Below are positions 8,454 to 17,283 of a DNA stretch of 64,000 nucleotides, piece after piece. A program made the translations under genes and the position numbers. The stretch covers positions 124,001-188,000 of the forward strand of contig NZ_SIRE01000002.1 of NCBI RefSeq assembly GCF_004307995.1. The letters are read 5' to 3'. The notes beneath the pieces were generated by a model that had not been told where the DNA came from, made no database searches, and worked only from the letters and a program-made list of their open reading frames with translations. Source of the DNA: Paenibacillus thalictri. Its GTDB lineage: Bacteria; Bacillota; Bacilli; Paenibacillales; NBRC-103111. Each line of letters begins with the position of its first letter. Position 1 is the stretch's first letter.

Positions 8454-10232
8454 TTACTTGGCAGCCGGCGCTTTAAGCGCCAAACGAATCGACAAATCTT
8501 CAAGCTGCTTGTCGCTAACTTCACCCGGCGCATCGGTGAGCAGATCGGTGGCGCTGGCCGTTTTCGGGAACGCAATCGTCTCTCTCAAGTTGGTGCGGCC
8601 GGTAATCAGCATAACCAAACGGTCGAAACCGAAAGCGATGCCGCCGTGCGGAGGCGTACCGTAATCGAATGCTTCAAGCAGGAAGCCGAATTTGTCGTTG
8701 GCTTCTTCCTTGGAGAAACCAAGCGCGGCGAACATTTTCTCCTGTACCTCACGTTTATATATACGCATCGAACCGCCGCCTACTTCGTAGCCGTTAAGCA
8801 CAAGGTCATACGCTTGCGCGCGGATTTGGCCCGGATCGGTGTCGAAGTAATGTACGTCTTCTTCTTTCGGACGGGTGAACGGATGGTGTTCGGCCACCCA
8901 ACGTTTGGCTTCTTCGTCGTAGCCAAGCAGCGGGAAGTCCACGACCCACGCGAACTTGAATTTGCTGTCGTCGATCAATCCGAGATCGCGGCCGATTTTC
9001 AGACGCAGATTGCCAAGCACGTCGGCTACAACTTTTTTGCTGTCCGCAGAGAACAACAACAAGTCTCCTTCTTCCGCGCCGAGACGTTCTTTAAGCGAAG
9101 CAATCTCCTGCTCGCTGAAGAACTTGACGATTGGCCCTTTCCATTCTCCGTCTTTCACTTGGATCCATGCCAAACCTTTCGCGCCATAACGGGCGGCAAA
9201 CGGCAGCAGGTCGTCAATTTCCTTACGGCTCCACGTAGCGCAGCCCTTGGCGTTCAGCGCTTTAACTTGGCCGCCTTTTTTGGCGACATCGGCAAATACT
9301 TTGACCCCGGAAGTTTCCACAAGATCGGTTACGTCTACAAGCTCCAGTCCGAAACGCAGGTCCGGCTTGTCGGAGCCGTATTTGCCCATTGCGTCGGCAT
9401 AAGTGATACGTTGGAACGGACGTTCGATTTCGGCGCCGGCCGTTTCTTTCATCAGACGGACAACCAGCTGCTCCATCATGTCAAGCAGTTCATCCTGCGA
9501 CAAGAAGGAAGTCTCGATGTCCACTTGCGTAAATTCCGGTTGGCGGTCTGCGCGCAAGTCTTCGTCGCGGAAACAGCGGGCGATTTGGTAATAACGCTCC
9601 ATGCCTGCCACCATCAGCAGTTGCTTGAAAATTTGCGGCGATTGCGGCAGCGCGAAAAATTCGCCAGGATGCACACGGCTTGGCACCAAATAATCGCGTG
9701 CGCCTTCCGGAGTGCTTTTGGTCAAAATCGGCGTTTCGATTTCCACAAAGCCGTTATCGTCCAAGAAGTCGCGGAACAGCTTTGCCGCCTTCGAACGCAA
9801 GATCAGCGTGCGCTGCATTTCAGGACGGCGCAAGTCAAGGTAGCGGTATTTCAAGCGAACCGATTCGTCAACTTCAATCCCGTCTTCGATAAAAAACGGC
9901 GGCGTTTTGGCGGCGTTCAAAATTTCCGCTGCGGTAATACGCACTTCGATCTCGCCCGTCTTCAAGTTGGCGTTGACGGTTTCCGGATCGCGTTCGACCA
10001 CTTTGCCGCTTACAGCCATGACATATTCCGTGCGCGCTTTATCGGCTACCGCATGAGCATCCGTAGAAAACTCAGGGTTAAATACGATTTGCACAATGCC
10101 GCTGCGGTCACGCAAGTCGATAAATACGACACCGCCCAAGTCGCGGCGGACAGACACCCAACCGTTAAGGACTACCTCATCTCCTACATTCGCTTTTGTT
10201 AATTGACCGCATTGATGCGTTCTGGATAACAT
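8454..10232 (-). CDS. aspS: Aspartyl-tRNA synthetase
   Basis: Class II synthetase that charges tRNA-Asp. The 592-residue length fits the bacterial type. The N-terminal OB fold binds the anticodon ([20 protein letters not shown], residues 24-43), followed by the catalytic core with class II motifs ([37 protein letters not shown]) and the bacterial insertion domain around residues 290-410. The C-terminal motif 3 is [12 protein letters not shown]. The ATG at 10232 has a GGAGG site. It follows hisS by 12 bases, forming an operon under the upstream T-box. A discriminating versus non-discriminating enzyme cannot be told by eye. Confidence 0.97.
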   Translation of the reverse strand: MLSRTHQCGQLTKANVGDEVVLNGWVSVRRDLGGVVFIDLRDRSGIVQIVFNPEFSTDAHAVADKARTEYVMAVSGKVVERDPETVNANLKTGEIEVRITAAEILNAAKTPPFFIEDGIEVDESVRLKYRYLDLRRPEMQRTLILRSKAAKLFRDFLDDNGFVEIETPILTKSTPEGARDYLVPSRVHPGEFFALPQSPQIFKQLLMVAGMERYYQIARCFRDEDLRADRQPEFTQVDIETSFLSQDELLDMMEQLVVRLMKETAGAEIERPFQRITYADAMGKYGSDKPDLRFGLELVDVTDLVETSGVKVFADVAKKGGQVKALNAKGCATWSRKEIDDLLPFAARYGAKGLAWIQVKDGEWKGPIVKFFSEQEIASLKERLGAEEGDLLLFSADSKKVVADVLGNLRLKIGRDLGLIDDSKFKFAWVVDFPLLGYDEEAKRWVAEHHPFTRPKEEDVHYFDTDPGQIRAQAYDLVLNGYEVGGGSMRIYKREVQEKMFAALGFSKEEANDKFGFLLEAFDYGTPPHGGIAFGFDRLVMLITGRTNLRETIAFPKTASATDLLTDAPGEVSDKQLEDLSIRLALKAPAAK

Positions 10233-10244
10233 GTTTGTTTCCTC

Positions 10245-11501
10245 CTATTGTTGAAAAGATGATATTTTCTGTACCAAATCGGTCAAGGCCACGCTTTCCT
10301 GCTCCCCGGTCGCCATCGCCTTAACGGTGATTTCGCCGCGAGCCAGCTCGTCGTCGCCGAGGATGGCGACATAATGCGCTTCGAAGCGGTCGGCGGACTT
10401 CATTTGCGCTTTGATTTTGCGCCCTTGATAATCCTTCTCGGCCTTTAAACCGGCCTCGCGAAGCAGGAACAGCTGACGGACAATTTCTTTCTCGGCGGCT
10501 TCGCCAAGACCGATCAAATAGACGTCAAGCCGTTGTTTCACCGGCAGTTCCACACCTTGCGCCTGAAGCACCAGCAAAATGCGCTCCAAGCCAAGTCCAA
10601 GCCCTACCCCGGGCTCGTCGTTGCCGCCAACCTGCTGCACAAGCCCATTGTATCTGCCGCCGCCGCCCACGGTATCGATCGCGCCGATGCCCGCCGCCTT
10701 GTATTCGAACGCCGTGTGCGTGTAATAGTCCAAACCGCGAACAAGCCGCGGGTTGACTTGAAACGGAATGTCCATAGCGGTCAGGTGATCCCGCACCGCC
10801 TGAAAGTGCGTCTCGCATTCTTCATCCAGGTGTTCCAAAATCGTCGGAGCGCCTTCGCAATATTGTTGATCGATTTTGCAATCGAGAATTCGCATCGGGT
10901 TGCGGTCGTAACGCGACTGGCAGTCTTTGCACAACTTATCCTTCACCGGCGCGAAAAACTGCTGCAGCTTCTCCCGGTAAACGCCGCGGCATGCGGGATT
11001 GCCCACCGAGTTGATCTCAACGGTCACTCCGGAAAGCCCCAGCTCTTTATAAAACGTGTACCCCAGCGCGATAACTTCCGCATCCAAGCTCGGATCGGTT
11101 GAACCAAAAGCTTCGATGCCGAACTGGTGAAACTGGCGGTAACGTCCGGCTTGCGGACGCTCGTAACGGAACATCGGCCCGATGTAGTACAGCTTGCTGA
11201 CATCCGGTTCGCCGTACAGCTTGTTTTCCACATAAGCCCGCACCACGCCGGCGGTTCCTTCCGGGCGCAGCGAAATATCCCGGTTGCCCTTATCTTTAAA
11301 AGCGTACATTTCCTTCTCGACGATATCCGTCGTTTCTCCGACCCCTCTTTGGAACAACTCGGTATGCTCAAAAATCGGGGTTCTGATTTCCTTATAGTTA
11401 AATCTCCGGCAAAGCTCGCGTGCTTTTCCTTCGATATACTGCCATTTCTCGATTTCCCCCGGCAGCAGATCCTGAGTTCCTGTCGGTTTCTGTATGCTCA
11501 T
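10245..11501 (-). CDS. hisS: Histidyl-tRNA synthetase
   Basis: Class II synthetase charging tRNA-His. I place the start at the ATG at 11501 (MSIQKPTGTQDLLPGE), with AAAGGAG upstream. A longer frame to 11624 runs into the T-box terminator and is not protein. The resulting 418 residues match the family. Visible are the histidine-A motif LVRGLDYYTHTAFE, motif 2 (MFRYERPQAGRYRQFHQ), and a C-terminal anticodon-binding domain from about residue 325. It is cotranscribed with aspS, as in B. subtilis. Confidence 0.97.
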   Translation of the reverse strand: MSIQKPTGTQDLLPGEIEKWQYIEGKARELCRRFNYKEIRTPIFEHTELFQRGVGETTDIVEKEMYAFKDKGNRDISLRPEGTAGVVRAYVENKLYGEPDVSKLYYIGPMFRYERPQAGRYRQFHQFGIEAFGSTDPSLDAEVIALGYTFYKELGLSGVTVEINSVGNPACRGVYREKLQQFFAPVKDKLCKDCQSRYDRNPMRILDCKIDQQYCEGAPTILEHLDEECETHFQAVRDHLTAMDIPFQVNPRLVRGLDYYTHTAFEYKAAGIGAIDTVGGGGRYNGLVQQVGGNDEPGVGLGLGLERILLVLQAQGVELPVKQRLDVYLIGLGEAAEKEIVRQLFLLREAGLKAEKDYQGRKIKAQMKSADRFEAHYVAILGDDELARGEITVKAMATGEQESVALTDLVQKISSFQQ

Positions 11502-11531
11502 TTTGCATGGCTCCTTTCCTTGTTCTAAACT

Positions 11532-11830
11532 AAAAAATCTCCCGCCTCTGATCGTAACGATCAGGGACGAGAGATTAACAGCCGTAATCACCCGTGGTGC
11601 CACCCACATTGGAACCAGCGACATTCCTTTAAAAGAACCGCAGATTCCGCTTGAAACGGTTAACGCCCGTTATTCGCAATACAGCTACTGCACGGATAAG
11701 TGAAGCTCATCCGGGTTCACCGCATGTCCTCGGGGAGGTCTGTTCGTCCGATTCGCTTAAGGAAGCTTGCAGCCTAGGCTTCCCTCTCTGTGTAGGCAAG
11801 GTTCGAATTACTTTGTCCCTTCAATGGATC
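11532..11830 (-). promoter_or_regulatory. T-box riboswitch leader of hisS-aspS
   Basis: On the minus strand the T-box sequence GGGTGGCACCACGGG lies at 11591-11605 and pairs with the uncharged tRNA end. A terminator hairpin with a TTTTTT tail follows at 11532-11576. Further 5' are the AGTA element, CAGAGAG, and a distal hairpin GGAAGC...GCTTCC, followed by GAACAGACCTCCCCGAG, which resembles the specifier region of T-boxes. The best specifier triplet is GAC (Asp) at 11738-11740; CAC (His) is not in that position. A stable hairpin CGGATGA/TTATCCG lies between the specifier and the T-box. Uncharged tRNA should favour the antiterminator and raise both synthetases. Confidence 0.9.
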
Positions 11831-11858
11831 AGTTTATGTCGAATTGCAATTAACGTTT

Positions 11859-11887
11859 ATTGTAAACTTGAAATTTGCCAAAGTCAA
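11859..11887 (-). promoter_or_regulatory. hisS-aspS promoter
   Basis: On the minus strand TTGACT (11882-11887) and TACAAT (11859-11864) are separated by exactly 17 bases and lie just before the T-box leader. The -35 sits directly beyond the stop codon of the FAD oxidoreductase gene. Confidence 0.75.
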
Positions 11888-11888
11888 G

Positions 11889-13844
11889 CTAGCCTTTGTT
11901 GATTTTTAACGCGGCAGCCAAATCTTTGATCAGCAGGTACATATCGCCGTTTGTCAGCGATTGCTTGTTGCCAATCAAATCGATGGTCGCACGCGTCAAG
12001 TATCCTTTTTTCTCCAGCTCTGCAGCGGCTTTATCCAGCGGCACGTCGACTTTCAGCGTCCTGGCGATAATCGAGCTGGCATGATCCAGCGTCAGCGGCA
12101 ATTTTTCTGGCTCCTTCAGGCCGTTCACCCAGTTGACCGCGCTCCCGCTCATCTGGCCTGGGCTGAATTTCTTCATGCCTTCGACAACGTTGGACATGCG
12201 TTTGACGTTGGATGCTTTGTCGAGATCAAATTCGTTTTTGTAGCCCCCGGTCGCAAGCCCCAGCGAAATAGCCGTTTTCAGCCCCGGATAAGCTTTGTTT
12301 TCCATAAAAGCTCCCGGCTTCGCATTGTAGGGCTTCAGCTCCATGCCTTGCTTGTTCAGCTTGTCCTGCAGCTTGGCGATGTTTTCCTTCGACGCCGACA
12401 GCTGGCGGAACGACATCTTGGCGTCGGCTGCGATTTTCGCTGCCGCCCCTGCCGCTTCTCCTGTCGCCATGCCGACTGGAATGACACGGGCAGAACCATG
12501 AGGCAGCGTATCAAAGCTGGCCGAGCGCCCGACCACCAGCAGGCCGTCTACCTTTTGCGGCACGATGCTGCGGAAAGGCACCGCGTATTTGTCCGGATCG
12601 GTGACAACAGCGCCGTTATCTTTAGGGGATGTGCGCTGAATGTCGACCGGATAACCGCCGAAACCGATGCGGTCCCATTGATCGCGGTTTTCCAATACAT
12701 CGATGATGGAGAGGCGGTATTCGCCGATCATATGACGCGATTCGCGGACGTACAGTTCAGGCGCAATAGCGTCCAACTCCACTCCGTCAAAATCCGCGTA
12801 TTGTTGTTTCAAATATGCGAGCACATGCGGCAGCTCGTCTTTGGCAATTTGAAATGCTTCCTGCCGGGACTTGGCATCAAACGGGTCAATGTTAAAAACC
12901 TGCAGCGCATTGACGAGCATCGTATTGTCGTTCTGGCGGCCGCCGTTTAATCCGCGCATCCGGATGCGATCTTTATTGACGGCAGGATACTCCTGCATTT
13001 TGTCAAATCCCCACAAGCTTGTTTCGTTAATGCCGTATTTGCCTTGCCCTTTATCTTCGGCGGCGATCGTCTTGCCGAACTGTTTCCAACGCTCCGGCGT
13101 AATATTGTTTAATCGGAACACCACGGTGACGGCCATCCGGCTTTTCGGATCTGCAAGATCCTCGCGGTTGATCGTAAACGGCGCCCCGGCAGCAGCGGCA
13201 AAATCCGCATCCTGCGTCGCATCGATGACCGATTTCGCCTGCACATTGATTTTTGTCCCGTCGGCTTTTGTGATGCTTGCGCCGGTTACCGTCTTAGCAT
13301 CGCCTTTGACTGTCACAAGCGGCTCAATCGATTTAGTTTTGAGCAGCACGTCAATATTTTTTTCCGCTGCGACAATGTCGTTAAAAGCGTTTGCCGCCGT
13401 CACGACATCAAACGAGTCGCCTTCGATTTTGCCGAACCATTCGCTGAAAATGCCCTTGTTCATCGGCTGTTTGGCCCAATTGCCCGGCTCAATGTTCATG
13501 TCGATGCTGTTCAGCCAGCCAAGTGTCATCAGACCCCCGAGAATAGCGCGGTCCTTGCCGTCGACAAGCAGCGTTTTCTGGCCGTTGCGGGCTGCGGATA
13601 CTGCAGCCGCCACCCCTTCGGGATCAGTCCCGACTACAATGACGTCATAACTCGATTTGGGATCCGATACGGACTTCACTTCTTTGAGTTTTTGAACCTG
13701 TCCGGCAACGCTGTGGGGAGTTCCGCTTTTTTTGCCCTGAAATGCCCCCCAGACTGCAGCAACGATCATCATCACGACAAATGCGATCAAAATGATGGCG
13801 TGTCCCCGGTTTTGCTTATTCATCAACCGATCCAACAATTTCAT
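11889..13844 (-). CDS. Membrane-anchored FAD-dependent oxidoreductase
   Basis: The 651-residue protein belongs to the FAD_oxidored group. I chose the ATG at 13844 because GGGGTG lies 5 bases upstream; a frame to 13889 has no such site. Residues about 15-35 form one hydrophobic segment (AIILIAFVVMMIVAAVWGAF), suggesting an N-terminal membrane anchor. A Rossmann dinucleotide motif follows at YDVIVVGTDPEGVAAAVSAA, in which the usual middle glycine of GxGxxG is aspartate. A second conserved block near VDGLLVVGRSASFDTLPHGSARV is typical of the C-terminal FAD-binding part. The last 170 residues have no obvious domain. The substrate is unknown. It is followed by its own terminator-free junction with the hisS promoter. 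Confidence 0.8.
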   Translation of the reverse strand: MKLLDRLMNKQNRGHAIILIAFVVMMIVAAVWGAFQGKKSGTPHSVAGQVQKLKEVKSVSDPKSSYDVIVVGTDPEGVAAAVSAARNGQKTLLVDGKDRAILGGLMTLGWLNSIDMNIEPGNWAKQPMNKGIFSEWFGKIEGDSFDVVTAANAFNDIVAAEKNIDVLLKTKSIEPLVTVKGDAKTVTGASITKADGTKINVQAKSVIDATQDADFAAAAGAPFTINREDLADPKSRMAVTVVFRLNNITPERWKQFGKTIAAEDKGQGKYGINETSLWGFDKMQEYPAVNKDRIRMRGLNGGRQNDNTMLVNALQVFNIDPFDAKSRQEAFQIAKDELPHVLAYLKQQYADFDGVELDAIAPELYVRESRHMIGEYRLSIIDVLENRDQWDRIGFGGYPVDIQRTSPKDNGAVVTDPDKYAVPFRSIVPQKVDGLLVVGRSASFDTLPHGSARVIPVGMATGEAAGAAAKIAADAKMSFRQLSASKENIAKLQDKLNKQGMELKPYNAKPGAFMENKAYPGLKTAISLGLATGGYKNEFDLDKASNVKRMSNVVEGMKKFSPGQMSGSAVNWVNGLKEPEKLPLTLDHASSIIARTLKVDVPLDKAAAELEKKGYLTRATIDLIGNKQSLTNGDMYLLIKDLAAALKINKG

Positions 13845-13889
13845 GAATGCACCCCATGCCATTAAAAAATAAGTCCCGTCGTACTTCAT

Positions 13890-13913
13890 CTACTAGCCAA
13901 ACTACTCTACTAG
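13890..13913 (-). promoter_or_regulatory. Direct repeat CTACTAG before the FAD oxidoreductase
   Basis: The heptamer CTACTAG occurs at 13890-13896 and again at 13907-13913, 17 bases apart, between the gene start and a TATACT-like -10 around 13915. The phasing and place suggest an operator, but no known regulator was matched. Confidence 0.3.
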
Positions 13914-14017
13914 TATATAGCATTCGAAATGAGAAGAAAAATAGTAACGCAGGACATGCCAGAGCCTTAAGCCCCAATGATAATACGAAGGTTAGCGCCA
14001 TAAAGTTTCACTCGCCG

Positions 14018-14052
14018 AAAAAAGCGGGACAGCTGTCGCGCCATCCCGCTTT
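14018..14052 (-). terminator. Terminator downstream of dtd and the small ORFs
   Basis: AAAGCGGGA and TCCCGCTTT form a perfect nine-pair stem with a T run on the minus strand. It closes the relA-dtd [13 protein letters not shown] unit before the FAD oxidoreductase. Confidence 0.8.
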
Positions 14053-14064
14053 CCAAAAAGCAAA

Positions 14065-14142
14065 TCAACCGCTTCTTAAGTCCCACTCGGCACGGTCCGC
14101 AACTTGCAACAACCGGCTGCCCTCAAGCAGCCTGATCCGCAC
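14065..14142 (-). CDS. Possible 25-residue ORF or gene remnant
   Basis: The frame reads VRIRLLEGSRLLQVADRAEW and continues five residues to a TGA at 14065. Upstream in frame are RGGHLRFY and then a double stop. The amino-acid composition looks protein-like, yet the possible GTG start at 14142 has GGAGG too far upstream (15 bases). It may be the C-terminal piece of a broken gene together with the ORF at 14187-14366. Not recognised. Confidence 0.3.
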   Translation of the reverse strand: MRIRLLEGSRLLQVADRAEWDLRSG

Positions 14143-14186
14143 ATAAAACCGCAGATGCCCTCCGCGAGTTCACTAAAAAGTAGCCG

Positions 14187-14366
14187 TCACCGATACGTTT
14201 TCCGCGGCGTACTGCGCAGCTTCTCGTGAACGGAAGAATGGCTTGCGGCGATTTCCGCCTCACTCATGGCCGGCCCCATCGACATCGCTTCGGCAAATTC
14301 ATAGGCCAGCAGCTGATGCTCGGGCCGTGTAATCAGCTTTTCCTTAATGGATTGACGCAAGTGCAA
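14187..14366 (-). CDS. Possible 59-residue protein behind dtd
   Basis: A minus-strand frame from a TTG at 14366 (or 14360) to a TGA at 14187 encodes a charged, helical-looking peptide containing ITRPEHQLLAYEFAEAMSMG and ending RSTPRKTYR. AAGGGG precedes the start at 3 or 9 bases. It begins 129 bases after the dtd stop with no terminator between, and the strong terminator at 14018 lies beyond it. B. subtilis carries yrvJ at this place, but the sequence does not look like an amidase. It may be a real small protein or a remnant. Confidence 0.4.
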   Translation of the reverse strand: MHLRQSIKEKLITRPEHQLLAYEFAEAMSMGPAMSEAEIAASHSSVHEKLRSTPRKTYR

Positions 14367-14494
14367 GCAGCCCCTTCACTTGTTGTGAATCGGAACTGCT
14401 CGCGCAGTCCCTTGGAGCCTATTGTTGCCAAAAACGGCGCCGATTAGTCTGGAGCAAGCTCCGTCACCGTTCCCCGCCGCTTGCGGCCGCAGCC

Positions 14495-14935
14495 TTATTT
14501 GCTGTCAACGATCAAGGTGACCGGTCCCCAATTGGTCAGCGACACGTCCATCATCGCTCCGAACCGGCCTGTCTCCACCTGCAATCCTTGCTCGCGCAGC
14601 AGCGCGTTAAACCGCTCATAAAGCGGCTCTGCCTGCTCGGGACGAGCCGCGGCCATAAAGTTGGGCCGCTTGCCCTTGCGGCAATCGCCGTACAGCGTAA
14701 ACTGCGAGATCGACAAAATTTGCCCGCCCACGTCGATCACGGAAAGATTCATTTTGCCCGATTCGTCTTCAAAAATCCGCAATCCCGCCACTTTCTCGGC
14801 GATATATTTCGCATCCTGCTCGGTATCCTCATGTGTGATGCCCACAAGCAGCACCAGCCCCATCGAAATGCTGCCGACCGCTTGGCCGTCAACCGTTACA
14901 TGAGCTTCTTTACTTCTCTGCACAACAACCCTCAT
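14495..14935 (-). CDS. dtd: D-aminoacyl-tRNA deacylase
   Basis: Dtd removes D-amino acids wrongly attached to tRNA. The 146 residues match the family. The family signatures are visible: [19 protein letters not shown] (the SQFTL motif, residues 77-95) and [10 protein letters not shown] near the C-terminus (the GPVT motif), which together form the chiral-proofreading site. The ATG at 14935 starts 16 bases after the relA stop, and the pair is transcribed together, as in B. subtilis. Confidence 0.96.
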   Translation of the reverse strand: MRVVVQRSKEAHVTVDGQAVGSISMGLVLLVGITHEDTEQDAKYIAEKVAGLRIFEDESGKMNLSVIDVGGQILSISQFTLYGDCRKGKRPNFMAAARPEQAEPLYERFNALLREQGLQVETGRFGAMMDVSLTNWGPVTLIVDSK

Positions 14936-14951
14936 CTTCTAACTTGCTCCC

Positions 14952-17156
14952 TTAGGTTTGCATAATCCGCTGAACGGAATATACGTCCTTGACACGTTTG
15001 ATTTTTTCGACGACCGAATGCAGATGATCGATATTGCGGATCAATATCGTCATATGGATCATCGCCATCTTGTTTTTATCCGATCGGCCGGAAACGGCGG
15101 ACATAAACGTTTTTGTTTCGGAGACGGCCTGCAGCACCTCGTTAAGCAATCCGCGGCGGTCATGACCGGTGATCTCGATTTCGACACTATAATTCGCTTC
15201 GACGGAATCGGCCCATTCCACTTCAATGACACGATTGCCTTCCTCGCCGCCGTCGCTTTGCGGAATATTCGTGCAATTGGCACGGTGGACCGAAACGCCG
15301 CGGCCGCGCGTAATGTACCCGATGATGCTGTCGCCGGGAACCGGGTTGCAGCAGCGCGCAAAACGAACGAGCAGATTGTCCACGCCTTTTACCCGCACGC
15401 CATGTGTCGGACGGCTTTTCTTCTCGGCCGGCTGTTTGACTTCTTTGATTTCGTTAGTCAGCTGCAGCGCTTGCTGCTGTGCCTCCGCGGCTTCCTTGCG
15501 CAGCTTCTCCGTCAGACGGGTGCAAATCTGGGCCGCGGTAATGCCGCCAAAGCCGACAGCGGAGAACATGTCTTCGCTTTCGTTGAAGTTGAACTTCTTA
15601 GCGACCTCAAGCAGCTGCTCTTCGGTCATCAGCGTAAACGGCTCGTATCCGAGACGCCTCAGCTCGCGTTCGACCAAATCCCGGCCTTTCTCCACATTCT
15701 CCTCGCGTTTTTCCTTCTTGAACCATTGCCGGATTTTACTGCGCGCGTGAGATGATTGGGCGATCTTAACCCAATCCTGCGAAGGGCCGTATGAATGCTT
15801 GGACGTTAATATTTCGATGATATCGCCTGTCTTGAGCCGGTGGTCCAGCGGCACGATCCGGCCGTTCACCTTGGCGCCGATCGTCCGGTTGCCGACCTCG
15901 GTATGAATCCGATAAGCAAAGTCAAGCGGCACGGAACCGGCAGGCAGCTCGATGACCTCGCCTTTTGGCGTAAATACATAAACCAAATCCGAGAAAAAAT
16001 CCATCTTCAGCGATTCCACGAACTCGGAAGCGTCGCTTGTTTCCTGCTGCAGCTCGATAATTTCCCGGAACCAGCCCATCTTATCCTCAAAGCTGTTGGA
16101 AGGAACGGCCGAACCTTCCTTGTACGCCCAGTGGGCGGCGATCCCGAACTCGGACGTCTGATGCATCTCGAAGGTGCGAATCTGCACTTCGAGCGGCTCG
16201 CCTTTGGGACCGATCACCGTCGTATGCAGCGATTGGTACATGTTTGGCTTCGGCATCGCGATATAATCTTTAAACCGGCCGGGCATCGGCTTCCACAACG
16301 TATGGATAATGCCCAGCGTTGCGTAACAATCCTTAATATTATCGACCATAATGCGCAGAGCGAGCAAATCGTAGATTTCATTGAACTGCTTGTTTCTGGC
16401 GGTCATTTTTTTATAAATACTGTATATATGCTTCGGCCGTCCGGAAATATCGCCTCCGATTCCCATCTCGTGCAGCTTCTCCGACACCGTTTCGATAACG
16501 TCGTGGATATACTGCTCGCGTTCGGCGCGTTTCTTCTGCATCAAATTGACGATCCGGTAATATTGCTGCGGGTTCAGGTAACGGAGGGCGATATCCTCCA
16601 TCTCCCATTTGATCGCGGAAATACCAAGCCGATGAGCGATCGGGCAAAAAATCTCCAGCGTCTCGTCGGCGATCCGGCGCTGGCTTTCTTCCGACTGATA
16701 TTTCAAGGTCCGCATATTGTGCAGACGGTCAGCCAGCTTGATTAAAATCACACGGATATCCTGGGCCATCGCCACGAACATTTTGCGGTAATTTTCGTTT
16801 TGCTGTTCTTCTTTGGTTTTGAATTTGATCTTCTCCAGCTTGGTTAAGCCATCGACGAGCATAGCGCAAGTGGGCCCGAACTTCTCATGAACCGTCTCCA
16901 AAGATACGGTGGTATCCTCTACGACGTCATGCAGCAGCGCCGCAATGATCGACGTTGTGTCCATCTGCATGTTCACCAGAATTTCCGCAACGGCCAGCGG
17001 ATGCAATATATAGGGCTCTCCCGATTTGCGCACTTGTCCCGTATGGGCCTGTTCGGCAAAATCATAAGCTTCCCTTATGCGCTTTAAGTCGTTCTCCTTC
17101 AGATAGCTCGATGCTTTCTCCAGAAGCTGTTCGATCCCCATTTGATTTTTACCCAT
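14952..17156 (-). CDS. relA: Bifunctional (p)ppGpp synthetase/hydrolase Rel
   Basis: Rel makes and degrades the stringent-response alarmone (p)ppGpp. The 734-residue protein has the HD hydrolase domain (ALLHDVVEDT, about residues 70-80), the synthetase domain (about 220-350, with YQSLHTTVIGPKGEPLEVQIRT), the TGS domain (FTPKGEVIELPAGSVPLDFAYRIHTEVG, about 395-455, given here as a region), a zinc-finger-like segment with ARCCNPVPGD, and a C-terminal ACT domain. Both catalytic sites look intact. Two starts are possible, 17156 and the ATG five codons later; neither has an ideal ribosome site. It lies between apt and dtd. Confidence 0.96.
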   Translation of the reverse strand: MGKNQMGIEQLLEKASSYLKENDLKRIREAYDFAEQAHTGQVRKSGEPYILHPLAVAEILVNMQMDTTSIIAALLHDVVEDTTVSLETVHEKFGPTCAMLVDGLTKLEKIKFKTKEEQQNENYRKMFVAMAQDIRVILIKLADRLHNMRTLKYQSEESQRRIADETLEIFCPIAHRLGISAIKWEMEDIALRYLNPQQYYRIVNLMQKKRAEREQYIHDVIETVSEKLHEMGIGGDISGRPKHIYSIYKKMTARNKQFNEIYDLLALRIMVDNIKDCYATLGIIHTLWKPMPGRFKDYIAMPKPNMYQSLHTTVIGPKGEPLEVQIRTFEMHQTSEFGIAAHWAYKEGSAVPSNSFEDKMGWFREIIELQQETSDASEFVESLKMDFFSDLVYVFTPKGEVIELPAGSVPLDFAYRIHTEVGNRTIGAKVNGRIVPLDHRLKTGDIIEILTSKHSYGPSQDWVKIAQSSHARSKIRQWFKKEKREENVEKGRDLVERELRRLGYEPFTLMTEEQLLEVAKKFNFNESEDMFSAVGFGGITAAQICTRLTEKLRKEAAEAQQQALQLTNEIKEVKQPAEKKSRPTHGVRVKGVDNLLVRFARCCNPVPGDSIIGYITRGRGVSVHRANCTNIPQSDGGEEGNRVIEVEWADSVEANYSVEIEITGHDRRGLLNEVLQAVSETKTFMSAVSGRSDKNKMAMIHMTILIRNIDHLHSVVEKIKRVKDVYSVQRIMQT

Positions 17157-17179
17157 TCCCTTAAGTCGATTTTTATAAC

Positions 17180-17209
17180 ATTATGCCTTTTTTTGACGTA
17201 TTTCGTCAA
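17180..17209 (-). promoter_or_regulatory. relA promoter with a palindrome over the -35
   Basis: On the minus strand TTGACG (17204-17209) and CATAAT (17180-17185) are 18 bases apart. The -35 is one arm of a perfect inverted repeat, TTGACG-AAATA-CGTCAA (17193-17209), which could bind a dimeric regulator. Confidence 0.65.
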
Positions 17210-17231
17210 TGCCAAGCCCGCGCCCAATGCG

Positions 17232-17270
17232 AAAAAAGACTTGTGCCCACCACCTTGAGCACGAGTCTTT
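17232..17270 (-). terminator. apt terminator
   Basis: AAAGACTCGTGC pairs with GCACAAGTCTTT around a loop of about 12 bases, with a TTTTTT tail on the minus strand. It separates apt from relA. Confidence 0.85.
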
Positions 17271-17283
17271 CCTGCGGTTATAT

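Noticed and set aside
8646..10202. 518-codon plus-strand frame opposite aspS
   Set aside because: It lies exactly against a clear aspS and has no family character; it is an antisense shadow of a GC-biased gene.
11502..11624. Upstream extension of hisS
   Set aside because: The extra 41 residues are translated T-box terminator; family members start at MSIQKPTGTQD.
11961..12950. 329-codon plus-strand frame opposite the FAD oxidoreductase
   Set aside because: No ribosome site or motif; the minus strand is well supported as coding.
15840..16745. 301-codon plus-strand frame opposite relA
   Set aside because: Shadow of relA, with no motifs of its own.
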